From Rhodanobacter sp. (lineage in GTDB: Bacteria; Pseudomonadota; Gammaproteobacteria; Xanthomonadales; Rhodanobacteraceae): a DNA stretch of 26,986 nt. The stretch spans positions 1 through 26,986 of the forward strand of contig JAPHUU010000111.1 of assembly GCA_026193555.1 (NCBI GenBank), given 5' to 3'. Numbering within the stretch: position 1 is the stretch's first letter; every line of letters begins with the position of its first letter. The position numbers and the translations under genes are program-made. The notes below the pieces were generated by a model. That model worked only from the letters and a program-made list of their open reading frames with translations, was not told the origin of the DNA and searched no databases. Below, one piece after another: positions 7,902 to 16,567 of this stretch.

Positions 7902-9299
7902 ATGAAAGCAGCACGAGCACTTGGGCCCGCCGCCGCGGCCACGCTGGCCTTCTGCGCCGGCATCGGACTGGCCCACGCCGCCACCACGGCCCAGGTACTG
8001 CCCGAAACCATGGGCATGCTGAAACACGCCATCAGCGTCCACACGGTCGAGGGCGAGCATCAGGTGCCGGTGCTGGCCGCCTATCTGGCCGACAAGCTCA
8101 AGGCCGCCGGCTTTGCCGCCAGCGATGTCGAGATCATTCCGGTGGGCGAAACCGCCGCGCTGGTGGCGCGCTATCGCGGCACCGGCGAAGGCAAGCCGAT
8201 CCTGCTATCCGGTCACATGGACGTGGTGGCGGCGAAGCGCAAGGACTGGACCCGCGATCCGTTCACCCTGGTCGAGGAAAACGGCTATCTCTACGGCCGC
8301 GGCTCGGCGGACATGAAAACCGCGGTGGTGGTGCTGGTGGAGACGCTGGTCCGGCTGAAGCATGAAGGCTTCAAGCCCCGCCACGACCTGATCCTGCTGC
8401 TGTCCGGCGACGAGGAGACCGCGATGGCCTCCACCCGTGTGCTGGCCAGGCGCTATCACGACGCCGAGTTTCTGCTCAACGCGGATGCCGGCGGCGGCAC
8501 CATGGACCCCGCGACGGGCAAGCCGGTGATCTACCGGATCCAGGCCGCCGAGAAGACCTATGCGGACTTGCATATCAGCCTGACCTCGGCTGGCGGGCAT
8601 TCCAGCGAACCCAACGCCGACAACGCGATCTACCGGCTGGCGCGGCTCATCGACCGTTTGGCGGCCTACCAGTTTCCGCCGATGATCAACGAGATCACCC
8701 GCGCCTCGCTGCGCGCCACCGGCGCCCACACGCCCGGCCCGCTGGGCGCGGCGATGATCCAGTTCGCCGCCCACCCCGACGATGCCACCGCCGCGGCCAC
8801 CATCTCGGCCGATCCCGCCTATGTCGGCCAGATCCGCACCACCTGCGTGGCGACGATGCTCAACGGCGGCCACGCGCTGAACGCGCTGCCGCAGAGCGCC
8901 AGCCTCAACGTCAATTGCCGGATCTTTCCGGGGACGTCCGTGGACAGCGTGCGCGACACGCTGATCAAGGTGATCGACGACAAGTCCGCCACCGTCGCTG
9001 TGCTGGCACCACCGCCGGTGGCCAGCCCCGCCTCGCCGCTGCGCAAGGATGTGATCGCCGCCGTCACCGACGCCGTGCATCACCGGTTCCCGGGCGTGGA
9101 GATCGTCCCCGGCATGTCCGCCGGCGCCACCGACAGCATGTACTTCCGCAACGCCGGCGTGCCCAGCTACGGCATTGATGCCGCCTTCACCAAACCCGAC
9201 GACACCTTCGCCCACGGCCTCAACGAAAAGCTGCCGGCCTCGGAAGTCGCCGCGGGCCTGGAGTTCTGGCATCGGGTGCTGACCCAGCTGGCAAAGTAA
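7902..9299 (+). CDS. Secreted M20 family metallopeptidase
   Basis: A 465-residue zinc exopeptidase of the M20 (ArgE/DapE/carboxypeptidase G2-like) family. Residues 1-26 form a signal peptide ending AHA, so the enzyme is probably periplasmic or secreted. Metal and catalytic residues: H105 and D107 in SGHMD, D137 in GRGSADMK, E171/E172 in GDEETA, an Asp in LNADAGGG and the C-terminal His in FAHGLNEK. A dimerisation domain is inserted near the GGHSSEP stretch. The frame is open from 7785, but the ATG at 7902 (GGGA upstream) gives a clean signal peptide, whereas the longer form would bury it. Its own terminator follows. The substrate is not predictable; di- or tripeptides or N-acyl amino acids are likely. 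Confidence 0.87.
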   Translation: MKAARALGPAAAATLAFCAGIGLAHAATTAQVLPETMGMLKHAISVHTVEGEHQVPVLAAYLADKLKAAGFAASDVEIIPVGETAALVARYRGTGEGKPILLSGHMDVVAAKRKDWTRDPFTLVEENGYLYGRGSADMKTAVVVLVETLVRLKHEGFKPRHDLILLLSGDEETAMASTRVLARRYHDAEFLLNADAGGGTMDPATGKPVIYRIQAAEKTYADLHISLTSAGGHSSEPNADNAIYRLARLIDRLAAYQFPPMINEITRASLRATGAHTPGPLGAAMIQFAAHPDDATAAATISADPAYVGQIRTTCVATMLNGGHALNALPQSASLNVNCRIFPGTSVDSVRDTLIKVIDDKSATVAVLAPPPVASPASPLRKDVIAAVTDAVHHRFPGVEIVPGMSAGATDSMYFRNAGVPSYGIDAAFTKPDDTFAHGLNEKLPASEVAAGLEFWHRVLTQLAK

Positions 9300-9330
9300 G
9301 GGGCAGCGGATTCACGGCCAGCGGCGCACA

Positions 9331-9366
9331 AAAAAGAGCCCGGGAAGTGATTCCCGGGCTCTTTTT
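9331..9366. terminator. Bidirectional rho-independent terminator after the M20 peptidase
   Basis: A 16-bp perfect stem from AAAAAGAGCCCGGGAA to TTCCCGGGCTCTTTTT with a GTGA loop. The A and T tracts make it work in either direction. It starts 32 nt after the peptidase stop. Confidence 0.93.
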
Positions 9367-9420
9367 CAGGCGATTTCGCAGCGTGCATCCAACGCAGCCA
9401 AACATCGGCAACCCCGCGAG

Positions 9421-9470
9421 CACCCGCCCCTCACCCCAACCCTCTCCCCGCAACGGGGAGAGAGGGAAAG
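9421..9470. repeat. CTCTCCCC/GGGGAGAG intergenic repeat element
   Basis: The core is a 9-bp hairpin, CTCTCCCCG (9442-9450) and CGGGGAGAG (9454-9462), within C-rich then purine-rich flanks (CCCCTCACCCCAACC... and ...AGAGGGAAAG). This wording is very common between genes in xanthomonads and other proteobacteria, so I call it a dispersed repeat from memory of the pattern. Only one copy is present here. Confidence 0.6.
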
Positions 9471-9563
9471 CCCTCCGGTCCAAGCGCACTTTCATACGCC
9501 TCCTGTTGGCCTTGGGCGGACAGCGGTGAATCCGCGCGCACAAGGCCCGTACCCGATCCACGC

Positions 9564-9569
9564 TACAAT
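9564..9569 (+). promoter_or_regulatory. Probable -10 element of prfC
   Basis: TACAAT in the context CGCTACAATTGCCGG, 32 nt before the chosen ATG; the implied leader is about 26 nt. The -35 region is weak. The surroundings resemble the -10 regions of fusA2 and of the glycosyltransferase at the right edge. Confidence 0.45.
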
Positions 9570-9601
9570 TGCCGGTTCGCGCTCAAGCCAAACCGCTCCC
9601 C

Positions 9602-11203
9602 ATGTCCACGCACCTCCAAGAAACCCGTCGCCGCCGCACCTTCGCCATCGTCAGCCATCCTGACGCAGGCAAGACCACGCTGACCGAGAAGCTGCTGTTG
9701 TTCGGCGGCGCGATCCAGATGGCCGGCTCGGTGAAGGGTCGCAAGGCGGCGCGCCATGCGACCTCCGACTGGATGGCACTGGAGAAGGAGCGCGGCATCT
9801 CGGTGACCTCCTCGGTGATGCAGTTTCCGTACGAGGGCAAGATCGTCAACCTGCTCGACACGCCGGGCCATGCGGACTTCTCCGAGGACACCTACCGGGT
9901 GCTGACCGCGGTGGACTCGGCGCTGATGGTGATCGACTGTGCCAAGGGTGTCGAAGAACGCACGATCAAGCTGATGGAGGTCTGCCGGCTGCGTGACACG
10001 CCGATCATGACCTTCATCAACAAGCTCGATCGTGAGGGCCGCTCGCCGGTCGATCTGCTGGACGAGGTGGAGTCGGTGCTCGGCGTCGCCTGCGCGCCGG
10101 TGACCTGGCCGATCGGCATGGGCAAGCGCCTGAAGGGCGTGTACCACCTGCTGCTGGATGAGGTGCACATCTTCGAACAAGGCAAGAACTTCACCCGCCA
10201 GGATTCGACCATCTTCCAGGGCCTCGACGCACCGGGGCTGCTGGAGAAGATCGGCGACGAGGCCATGCGCGAACTGCGCGAGGAACTGGAACTGGTGCAG
10301 GGCGCCGCGCCGTCGTTCGATATCGACGAGTATCTGGCCGGGCGGCAGACGCCGGTGTTTTTCGGCTCGGCGGTGAACAACTTCGGCGTGCAGCTGCTGC
10401 TGGATTTCTTCATCGAGAATGCGCCCTCGCCGTGCCCGCGCGCCACGCTGACCCGCATGGTGCAGCCGGAGGAGGAGAAGCTGACCGGCTTCGTGTTCAA
10501 GATCCAGGCCAACATGGACCCGGCGCACCGCGACCGCGTGGCGTTCATGCGCGTGTGCTCGGGCACCTACAGCGCCGGCATGAAGATGTTCCAGACCCGC
10601 ACTGGCAAGGAAGTGCGCATCGCCAACGCGCTGACCTTCATGGCCAGCGATCGCGAGATCGTCGAGACGGCGTATCCCGGCGATGTGATCGGCCTGCACA
10701 ACCACGGCACCATCACCATCGGTGACACCTTTACCGAAGGCGAGTCGGTCAATTTCACCGGCATTCCCAATTTCGCACCGGAACTGTTCCGCCGCGCCCG
10801 CCTGCGCGATCCGCTGAAGATGAAGGCGCTGCAGAAGGGCCTGGCCCAGCTGAGCGAGGAAGGTGCCACCCAGTTCTTCCGTCCGCTGATGAGCAACGAC
10901 CTGATCCTGGGCGCGGTCGGCGTGCTGCAGTTCGACGTGGTGGCCTACCGGCTGAAGGACGAATACAACGTCGACGCCAGCTTCGAGCCGGTGACGGTGA
11001 CCACCGCACGCTGGGTGCACTGCGACGACGAGAAGAAGATGGCCGAGTTCCGCGAGAAGAACGCGATGAACCTGGCGATCGACGGCGCCGGCGAACTGGT
11101 CTACATCGCGCCGACCCGGGTCAACCTGCAGCTGGCACAGGAGCGCTGGCCACAGGTGCGCTTTGCCAATACCCGCGAGCACGCAGCCTCGGTCCAGCTG
11201 TAG
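9602..11203 (+). CDS. prfC: Peptide chain release factor 3
   Basis: A GTPase of 533 residues (usual about 530) that removes RF1/RF2 from the ribosome after peptide release. P-loop SHPDAGKT (18-25), switch [11 protein letters not shown]3 DTPGH, G4 NKLD. The ...[33 protein letters not shown] stretch is diagnostic of RF3 rather than EF-G or LepA, and domains II-III continue to the end. The frame is open from 9569, but ATG 9602 fits the family start ([23 protein letters not shown]). No clear Shine-Dalgarno precedes it. The coding region is intact. Confidence 0.95.
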   Translation: MSTHLQETRRRRTFAIVSHPDAGKTTLTEKLLLFGGAIQMAGSVKGRKAARHATSDWMALEKERGISVTSSVMQFPYEGKIVNLLDTPGHADFSEDTYRVLTAVDSALMVIDCAKGVEERTIKLMEVCRLRDTPIMTFINKLDREGRSPVDLLDEVESVLGVACAPVTWPIGMGKRLKGVYHLLLDEVHIFEQGKNFTRQDSTIFQGLDAPGLLEKIGDEAMRELREELELVQGAAPSFDIDEYLAGRQTPVFFGSAVNNFGVQLLLDFFIENAPSPCPRATLTRMVQPEEEKLTGFVFKIQANMDPAHRDRVAFMRVCSGTYSAGMKMFQTRTGKEVRIANALTFMASDREIVETAYPGDVIGLHNHGTITIGDTFTEGESVNFTGIPNFAPELFRRARLRDPLKMKALQKGLAQLSEEGATQFFRPLMSNDLILGAVGVLQFDVVAYRLKDEYNVDASFEPVTVTTARWVHCDDEKKMAEFREKNAMNLAIDGAGELVYIAPTRVNLQLAQERWPQVRFANTREHAASVQL

Positions 11204-11319
11204 GCCCGCATTGGCCACCCTTGCCTGCAGAGGCGGTGGCGTGATGCAGGACTGCTGCCACTAGGCATGCGTGGCATCGCACTGCTAGCGTGCGCGTCTT
11301 GCCGGGGAGACGATGTCAC

Positions 11320-12267
11320 ATGCAGGACAACTCGATCGCTTTCACCACGCCAGCGGGCGCACCGCGCTGGCAGCGCTGGCTGCTGTTCTCGCCCCTGGCG
11401 CGCATCATGATCTTTGCCTTGATGTTCGTGCCTTTCAGCTTCGCGATGGGCGGCGTGTTCCATGTACTGGGCTGGGGTGGCCGAAACGGTCCGGCGCTGG
11501 ACCATGCGATGGCGCAGTGCCTGCTGCGGGCCGTACCGCCGCTGCTCGCCTACCTGCTGCTGGTGCGGCTGGTGGAACGCCGCCCGGTGACGGAGCTGGC
11601 GTTGCGCACACTGTTGCCGTCCGCCGCCAGGGGAATGCTCGGTGGCGTGCTGCTGTTCAGCGCGGTCGTCGGTGTGCTGTACCTGCTGGGCAGCTACCAC
11701 GTCAGCGGCATCAACCCTGATGCGCGATGGCTGCCGGCGCTGCTGATGGTGGGGCTGGGCGCCGGCATCGGCGAGGAGATCGTCGCCCGCGGCGTGCTGT
11801 TCCGCGTCATCGAGGAAGGCCTGGGCACCTGGGTCGCGCTGATCGTGTCCGCGCTGTTTTTTGGCGCCGCGCACATCGCCAATCCGGGCGCCACGCTGTG
11901 GAGCTCGGCGGCGATCACGATCGAGGCCGGGCTGCTGTTCGGGCTGCTGTACCACGTCACCCGCTCGCTGTACGTGTGCATGGGCCTGCACGCGGCGTGG
12001 AACTTCACCCAGGGCACGGTCTACGGCATCCCGGTGTCGGGCACCTCGGCCGACGGCTGGCTGGTCTCCACCCGCAGCGGGCCGGACTGGCTCAGCGGCG
12101 GCGTGTTCGGCGCCGAGGCGTCGGTGGTCGCGCTGGCCCTGTGCCTGCTGTGCTTCGCATGGCTGTTGGCCGTCGCCGTGCGGCGGCGCAGCCTGGTGCC
12201 GCCACTGCCCGGCCGCCAGACAGACGCCGACGTCGCACTGCAACCCGCCGTACGGACCGTCGGCTAG
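11320..12267 (+). CDS. CPBP family intramembrane metalloprotease (type II CAAX protease-like)
   Basis: A 315-residue polytopic membrane protein with about seven or eight hydrophobic segments. It has the three hallmark motifs of the Rce1/CPBP (ABI) family: EEIVAR at residues 152-157 (EExxxR), FFGAAH at 180-185 (FxxxH) and HAAWN at 224-228 (HxxxN). These residues form the glutamate-histidine active site in the membrane. ATG 11320 is preceded by GGGGAG; the GTG at 11290 would add ten residues without support. Bacterial members have varied roles, including bacteriocin immunity, processing of prenylated-like peptides and anti-sigma cleavage; the neighbours do not decide among them. Confidence 0.88.
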   Translation: MQDNSIAFTTPAGAPRWQRWLLFSPLARIMIFALMFVPFSFAMGGVFHVLGWGGRNGPALDHAMAQCLLRAVPPLLAYLLLVRLVERRPVTELALRTLLPSAARGMLGGVLLFSAVVGVLYLLGSYHVSGINPDARWLPALLMVGLGAGIGEEIVARGVLFRVIEEGLGTWVALIVSALFFGAAHIANPGATLWSSAAITIEAGLLFGLLYHVTRSLYVCMGLHAAWNFTQGTVYGIPVSGTSADGWLVSTRSGPDWLSGGVFGAEASVVALALCLLCFAWLLAVAVRRRSLVPPLPGRQTDADVALQPAVRTVG

Positions 12268-12298
12268 GTCGCGAACGCTGTCGGCGGCAGCCGGAAAC

Positions 12299-12342
12299 GA
12301 CGGGGCCCGCGCCATGCCATCGCACATGACGCGGGCCTCGTC
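12299..12342. terminator. Hairpin between convergent CPBP and fadE genes
   Basis: A 13-bp stem (12299-12311 with 12330-12342, one G-T pair) and an 18-nt loop. It lies in the 86-nt gap between two convergent genes, the usual place for a shared terminator. It lacks a T tract, so efficiency is uncertain. Confidence 0.5.
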
Positions 12343-12353
12343 GTTGCTGTCGC

Positions 12354-14822
12354 CTAGGCTGCGTCGGCGAGCCGGTGCTTGTCGGCGCGGGTGACCGCGG
12401 CGCGCAATTCGGACGAATCGAAATCATCCACCGAGATGAACTCGAACACGCCTTCGCGCACCCGTTTCAACAGTTCATACTCGGCCGCACTGAGCACCCC
12501 GGCCTTCTGCGCCTCGAGCAGTTGGTCGAGGTAATCGTGGGCCTTGAACTGACCGGCCTTCTGCGCCTTGCCGAACTTGCGCTCGACCGGCTCGGCGGCG
12601 ATGACGTCGGGCAGCAACGCGTTCATGCGACCGACCGCATTGTTCGCGGTCGGAGTGAGGTAGACCCATTCCAGCAGCCGGTCACGCGCCTCACCGGGCG
12701 CGGTGATCAGCGCGGCGACGCGACGACCGAGACGGTCGGACGGCGGCACTTCGCGCCGGCCGAACGGGAACACCAGCACCCGCAGCAGCCAGCCCACCGG
12801 GCGTACCGGGAAATTGCGGATCGCGCCGTCCAGCGCCATCTGCATGTTCCACACGCACTGGTGGAACGCCCATGCCAGCAGCGGACGGTCAGCCTCCGGC
12901 CGGCCGGCATCCTCGTAGCCCTTCAACATCGCGCTGGCGATATACAGGTAGCTCAACACGTCACCGAGACGGGCGGACAGCTTCTCCTTGAACTTCAGCT
13001 TGCCGCCGAGCACGCCCATGAACACGTCGGCACACAGCGCCAGCGCGGCGGAGTAGCGATTGAGCTTGCGGTAGTAGCGCCGGGTGTAGTCGTCGCCCGC
13101 CGTAGCGCCGATGCGCGAGCCGGTCAGGCCCAGGGTGAGCGCGCGCACGGCGTTGGAGATGCCGAAGCCGAGGTGGCCGAACAGTGCGCTGTCGAATGTC
13201 TGCAGTTGCTCGTCGGGATCGGTGATCACCAGCGACTGCATCTCCTTGAGTACGTAGGGATGACAACGAATCGCCCCCTGACCGAAGATCATCAGGCTGC
13301 GCGTCATGATGTTGGCGCCCTCCACCGTGATTGCGATCGGCACGCCTTCCCAGGCGCGGCCGGCGTAGTTCTTCGGGCCGAGCTGCACCGCCTTGCCGCC
13401 ATGCACGTCCATGGCGTCACTGGCGATCATGCGGCCCCATTCGGTCGCGTGGTACTTGGCGATCGCCGAGGGCACCGCCGGCTTCTCGCCGCGATCGACC
13501 GCGGCGGCGGTGGCCCGCGACAGCGCCGCGGTGGCATAGGTCAGCCCACCGATGCGCGCCAGCGCCTCCTCGACCCCTTCGAAACGGGCGATGGCCAGCC
13601 CGAACTGCTTGCGCATGCGGGCATAGGCGCCGGTGGAAGCGACCGCGGCACGCACGCCGCCGGTGGCGTTCGACGGCAGCGAGATCGCCCGGCCGACCGA
13701 CAGGCACTCGACCAGCATGCGCCAGCCATGGCCGGCCATGTGCGGGCCGCCGATCAGGGTCGACATCGGCACGAACACATCCTTGCCGTGCAGCGGCCCG
13801 TTCTGGAACGGCACATTGAGCGGGAGGTGACGACGCCCGATGTGCAGCCCCGGCGTGGAACGCGGAAGCAGTGCCAGAGTGATGCCCAGATCGGCCTTGT
13901 CGCCGAGCAGCTGCTCCGGGTCATACAGGCGGAACGCCAGGCCGACCACGGTGGCGACCGGTGCCAGCGTGATGTAGCGCTTGTCGAAGGTCAGCCGGAT
14001 GCCCAGCGTCTCCTTGCCGTCCACCGTCTGCTTGCAGACGACGCCGAAATCGGTGAGCGAGGTCGCGTCGGAGCCGGCATACGGGCCGGTGAGGGCAAAG
14101 CAGGGAATCTCCTCGCCCACCGCCAGCCGTGGCAGATAGTGGTTTTTCTGCTCGTCGCTGCCGTAGTGAAGCAGCAGCTCGGCCGGTCCGAGCGAGTTCG
14201 GCACCGCCACCGTGGAGGCCACGGTGGCGGACATCGTGGCCAGCTTCTGCAACACCGCCGAATGCGCCAGCGCGGAGAACTGCAGGCCTCCGTACTGCTT
14301 GGGAATGATCATGCCGAAGAACTTGTGCTTCTTGATGAACTCCCACACGTTCGGCGGCATGTCGGCCAACTCGTGGGTGATCTGCCAGTCGTCGATCATG
14401 GCGCAGAGCTCTTCCACCGGACCGTCGAGGAAGGTCTGTTCCTCCGCGCTCAGCTCCGGCTTCGGCTGCTTCAGCAGTTCGTTCCAGTCCGGCTTGCCGG
14501 AAAACAGCTCGCCCTCGAACCCGACCGTGCCGGCATCCAGCGCGGTCTGCTCGGTTTCGGACAGCGTCGGCGTGACCTTGGCGAACAATTTCAGCAGTGG
14601 CGCGCTGATCTGACGGCGACGGAACGGCACCATCAGCAATGGCACGGCGATCGCCGCCTCGATCATCAGCAGGATCACCATCGTCACCGGCGCCGCCAGC
14701 GCCAGGCCGGCGAGCAGCGTGGTCGCTGCCACCGCTATCGTCCAGATCAGCAGGCTGCGACGGTGATAGGCGCAGGCACCGGTTGCAACCAGCGCCGCCA
14801 GTACGGTCAGTAGCACAGACAT
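12354..14822 (-). CDS. fadE: Acyl-CoA dehydrogenase FadE
   Basis: A membrane-associated FAD enzyme that catalyses the first oxidation of fatty acid beta-oxidation. Its 822 residues match the long gammaproteobacterial FadE (about 815) rather than ordinary acyl-CoA dehydrogenases of about 380-600. Residues 1-70 contain two hydrophobic segments. The dehydrogenase core follows, with the FAD/substrate stretch CFALTGPYAGSDATS, the region WEGVPIAITVEGANIMTRSLMIFGQGA (E501 in EGAN is the probable catalytic base) and a C-terminal DUF1974-like extension. ATG 14822 has GAGGTG immediately upstream. The gene starts 9 nt after the stop of the hydrolase gene, so the two form an operon, probably controlled by the divergent TetR regulator. 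Confidence 0.95.
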   Translation of the reverse strand: MSVLLTVLAALVATGACAYHRRSLLIWTIAVAATTLLAGLALAAPVTMVILLMIEAAIAVPLLMVPFRRRQISAPLLKLFAKVTPTLSETEQTALDAGTVGFEGELFSGKPDWNELLKQPKPELSAEEQTFLDGPVEELCAMIDDWQITHELADMPPNVWEFIKKHKFFGMIIPKQYGGLQFSALAHSAVLQKLATMSATVASTVAVPNSLGPAELLLHYGSDEQKNHYLPRLAVGEEIPCFALTGPYAGSDATSLTDFGVVCKQTVDGKETLGIRLTFDKRYITLAPVATVVGLAFRLYDPEQLLGDKADLGITLALLPRSTPGLHIGRRHLPLNVPFQNGPLHGKDVFVPMSTLIGGPHMAGHGWRMLVECLSVGRAISLPSNATGGVRAAVASTGAYARMRKQFGLAIARFEGVEEALARIGGLTYATAALSRATAAAVDRGEKPAVPSAIAKYHATEWGRMIASDAMDVHGGKAVQLGPKNYAGRAWEGVPIAITVEGANIMTRSLMIFGQGAIRCHPYVLKEMQSLVITDPDEQLQTFDSALFGHLGFGISNAVRALTLGLTGSRIGATAGDDYTRRYYRKLNRYSAALALCADVFMGVLGGKLKFKEKLSARLGDVLSYLYIASAMLKGYEDAGRPEADRPLLAWAFHQCVWNMQMALDGAIRNFPVRPVGWLLRVLVFPFGRREVPPSDRLGRRVAALITAPGEARDRLLEWVYLTPTANNAVGRMNALLPDVIAAEPVERKFGKAQKAGQFKAHDYLDQLLEAQKAGVLSAAEYELLKRVREGVFEFISVDDFDSSELRAAVTRADKHRLADAA

Positions 14823-14831
14823 CTCAACACC

Positions 14832-15734
14832 TCATTGCGTTTGCGCAGCACCGGCACGCTGCCGGCTATCTGCGGGTGAATCAAGACCTTGCACGAAGTG
14901 TGCAACTTCACGCGTGAATGCATCATTCGCATCGCCGGCCACCATGTGTGTGGCATGTGGCAGATCCACGTGGCAGGCATGCGGCACCAGTTGCAGGAAC
15001 TCGCTGACGGTATCGCCCGAGACCACATCGCTGCGTCCACCGGACAACAGCAGCACCGGCACATCCACCTTGGCGGCGGCCGCCTGCAAGGCGGGTTGAT
15101 AGCGTTCGCTTTCCCTGACCACGCCGGTCAGCAGCGCCGGATCCCAATGCCAGCGCAGGCGACCATCGGCGCCTTCGCGCAGCAAGGGACGCAACTGCTG
15201 CTCGCTCTTGCGTTCGCGCCGTTGCGGCATGTGGACGGCGATCTGCTCGGCGGCCTCGGCATAGTCGGCAAAGCCATCCGGATGTGCCTGCATGAAAGCG
15301 AGAATGCGCTCCACACCGGCAGTCTCCCAGCGCGGGGTGATGTCGACCAGCACCAGCGCCCGGAACGGCGACGGTGTCATTTCACCGGCCACCAGCAGGC
15401 CCAGCAGCCCGCCCATCGAGGCGCCGATCAGGATCGGCGGCTGCGGCTGGGCACGCGCCAGCTGCACGAGGTCGTCGGCGAACTGGTCCATGTGGTAGTC
15501 GCCTCCAGCCAGGCGATCGCTTTCGCCGTGACCGCGGCTGTCGAACGTCACGCAACGGCAGCCGGTGGCCGCCAGCGCCGTGGCAGTGGCGGTCCAGGCG
15601 CCTCGCGTCTGGCCAAATCCATGTGCGAACAGCAGCGCCGGATTGCCGGCAGCATGGCGTGTCTCCACCGCCAGACTGAGTCCGGCAACGGGAAAGCGGG
15701 TGACCGCTGACAGCATGGACGTATCGTTTACCAT
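14832..15734 (-). CDS. Alpha/beta hydrolase, first gene of the fadE operon
   Basis: A 300-residue alpha/beta-hydrolase with oxyanion-loop HGFGQTRGAW, the nucleophile elbow GASMGG, an acid in the RSDVVS stretch and a terminal His in PHATHMVAGD. No signal peptide is apparent. The fold covers esterases, thioesterases and related enzymes; with fadE downstream, an acyl-ester or acyl-CoA substrate is plausible but inferred. The frame is open to 15821, but the ATG at 15734 lies exactly 7 nt after a good -10, so the mRNA is probably leaderless and this start is favoured; there is no Shine-Dalgarno. Its stop codon TGA (14834-14832) forms part of the fadE Shine-Dalgarno GAGG, implying translational coupling. 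Confidence 0.85.
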   Translation of the reverse strand: MVNDTSMLSAVTRFPVAGLSLAVETRHAAGNPALLFAHGFGQTRGAWTATATALAATGCRCVTFDSRGHGESDRLAGGDYHMDQFADDLVQLARAQPQPPILIGASMGGLLGLLVAGEMTPSPFRALVLVDITPRWETAGVERILAFMQAHPDGFADYAEAAEQIAVHMPQRRERKSEQQLRPLLREGADGRLRWHWDPALLTGVVRESERYQPALQAAAAKVDVPVLLLSGGRSDVVSGDTVSEFLQLVPHACHVDLPHATHMVAGDANDAFTREVAHFVQGLDSPADSRQRAGAAQTQ

Positions 15735-15770
15735 ACGGGTGAGTATGGATTGACCGGGGAACGCCGTCAA
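15731..15770 (-). promoter_or_regulatory. Promoter and operator of the hydrolase-fadE operon
   Basis: On the minus strand: -35 TTGACG (15770-15765), 17-bp spacer, -10 CATACT (15747-15742), then 7 nt to the ATG at 15734. The palindrome CCATAC-N6-GTATGG (15731-15748) covers the -10 and the start codon and shares its half-sites with the TetR promoter. A repressor bound here would block RNA polymerase directly. Confidence 0.65.
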
Positions 15771-15838
15771 TATGCCCGCGCCACCGCCGGAAGGCGGCTC
15801 GCCCGCCCAGGGAGGGCCCACGGATCACACCCTGCAGA

Positions 15839-15869
15839 TTACAAACCAACGGGGGTATGGCTACCATAC
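15839..15869 (+). promoter_or_regulatory. Promoter and operator of the TetR gene
   Basis: -35 TTACAA (15839-15844), 17-bp spacer, -10 TACCAT (15862-15867), then 6 nt to the ATG at 15874. The palindrome GTATGG-CTA-CCATAC (15855-15869) overlaps the -10. Half-sites match those at the divergent hydrolase promoter, consistent with autorepression. Confidence 0.6.
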
Positions 15870-15873
15870 GCAA

Positions 15874-16452
15874 ATGAATGTGAGCAGCAAACCCGAACGA
15901 AGCCGCCTGTCCGCCGAGGACTGGGAGAACGCCGCCCTGCACCTGATAGCCGAGCAAGGCGTCGGTGCGCTCGCCGTGGAGGCCCTGGCCCGCCAGCTCG
16001 GCGTGACCAAGGGCAGCTTCTACTGGCATTTCCGCACCCGCGAGTCGTTGCTGAATGCGGCGCTGGAGCGGTGGGAGCGCTACGGCGAGCGCGAGATCAT
16101 CAGCCAGATCGAGGAGATCGCCGATCCGCGCGAGCGGCTGCCCGAACTCTTTCGCCGGGTGGCACACGAGTTGCAATCGCACCGCGTCTATGCGGCGCTG
16201 TTGAAGGCGCTCGATCATCCGCAAGTGGTGCCGGTCATGGCGCGGGTGTCGCAACGGCGGATGGAGTTCCTCACCACCGCCTTCCGCGAAGCCGGCCTGC
16301 CGCCGGCGCAGGCGCTGAACCGGGCGCGCCTGACCTATGCCGCCTATGTCGGGTTCCTGCAGCTGAACTTCACCCTCGGCCTGCCACGCATCAACCACGA
16401 GGAGTTCGACGCCTACATCGAACACATGATCGCGACCCTGATTCCCGGCTGA
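15874..16452 (+). CDS. TetR/AcrR family transcriptional regulator
   Basis: A 192-residue one-component repressor. The N-terminal HTH lies at about residues 33-52 (VEALARQLGVTKGSFYWHF, the TetR signature). The rest forms the helical ligand-binding and dimer domain. The frame is open upstream to 15772, but that would translate its own promoter and operator; ATG 15874 sits right after the -10, so a leaderless mRNA is likely. It is divergent from the hydrolase-fadE operon with matching half-sites in both promoters, which points to control of fatty-acid breakdown, perhaps with an acyl-CoA or fatty-acid ligand (inference). pckG follows on the same strand but has its own promoter-like sequence. Confidence 0.9.
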   Translation: MNVSSKPERSRLSAEDWENAALHLIAEQGVGALAVEALARQLGVTKGSFYWHFRTRESLLNAALERWERYGEREIISQIEEIADPRERLPELFRRVAHELQSHRVYAALLKALDHPQVVPVMARVSQRRMEFLTTAFREAGLPPAQALNRARLTYAAYVGFLQLNFTLGLPRINHEEFDAYIEHMIATLIPG

Positions 16453-16501
16453 GTCCATCTGCCATGCACCCGGCTTGCCAGCTGCCCTGCTGCGCCGGAC
16501 C

Positions 16502-16530
16502 TTGCAATGCCACTGATCGTAAACTACCGT
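16502..16530 (+). promoter_or_regulatory. Possible promoter of pckG
   Basis: TTGCAA (16502-16507), a 17-bp spacer and TACCGT (16525-16530), giving a leader of about 30 nt. The -10 is weak by E. coli standards but has the CTAC context seen at other starts in this window. Confidence 0.4.
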
Positions 16531-16567
16531 TCCAGCTCTTTTTTGCGACAAGACCAGAGAGAGAACG

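Noticed and set aside
12375..14813. 812-codon open frame on the plus strand opposite fadE
   Set aside because: It mirrors fadE almost exactly, has the His/Arg/Gln-rich composition of a high-GC antisense frame, and contains no recognisable domain.
16541..16546. T6 run before pckG as a terminator for the TetR gene
   Set aside because: No stable stem precedes the T run; it lies in the pckG leader.
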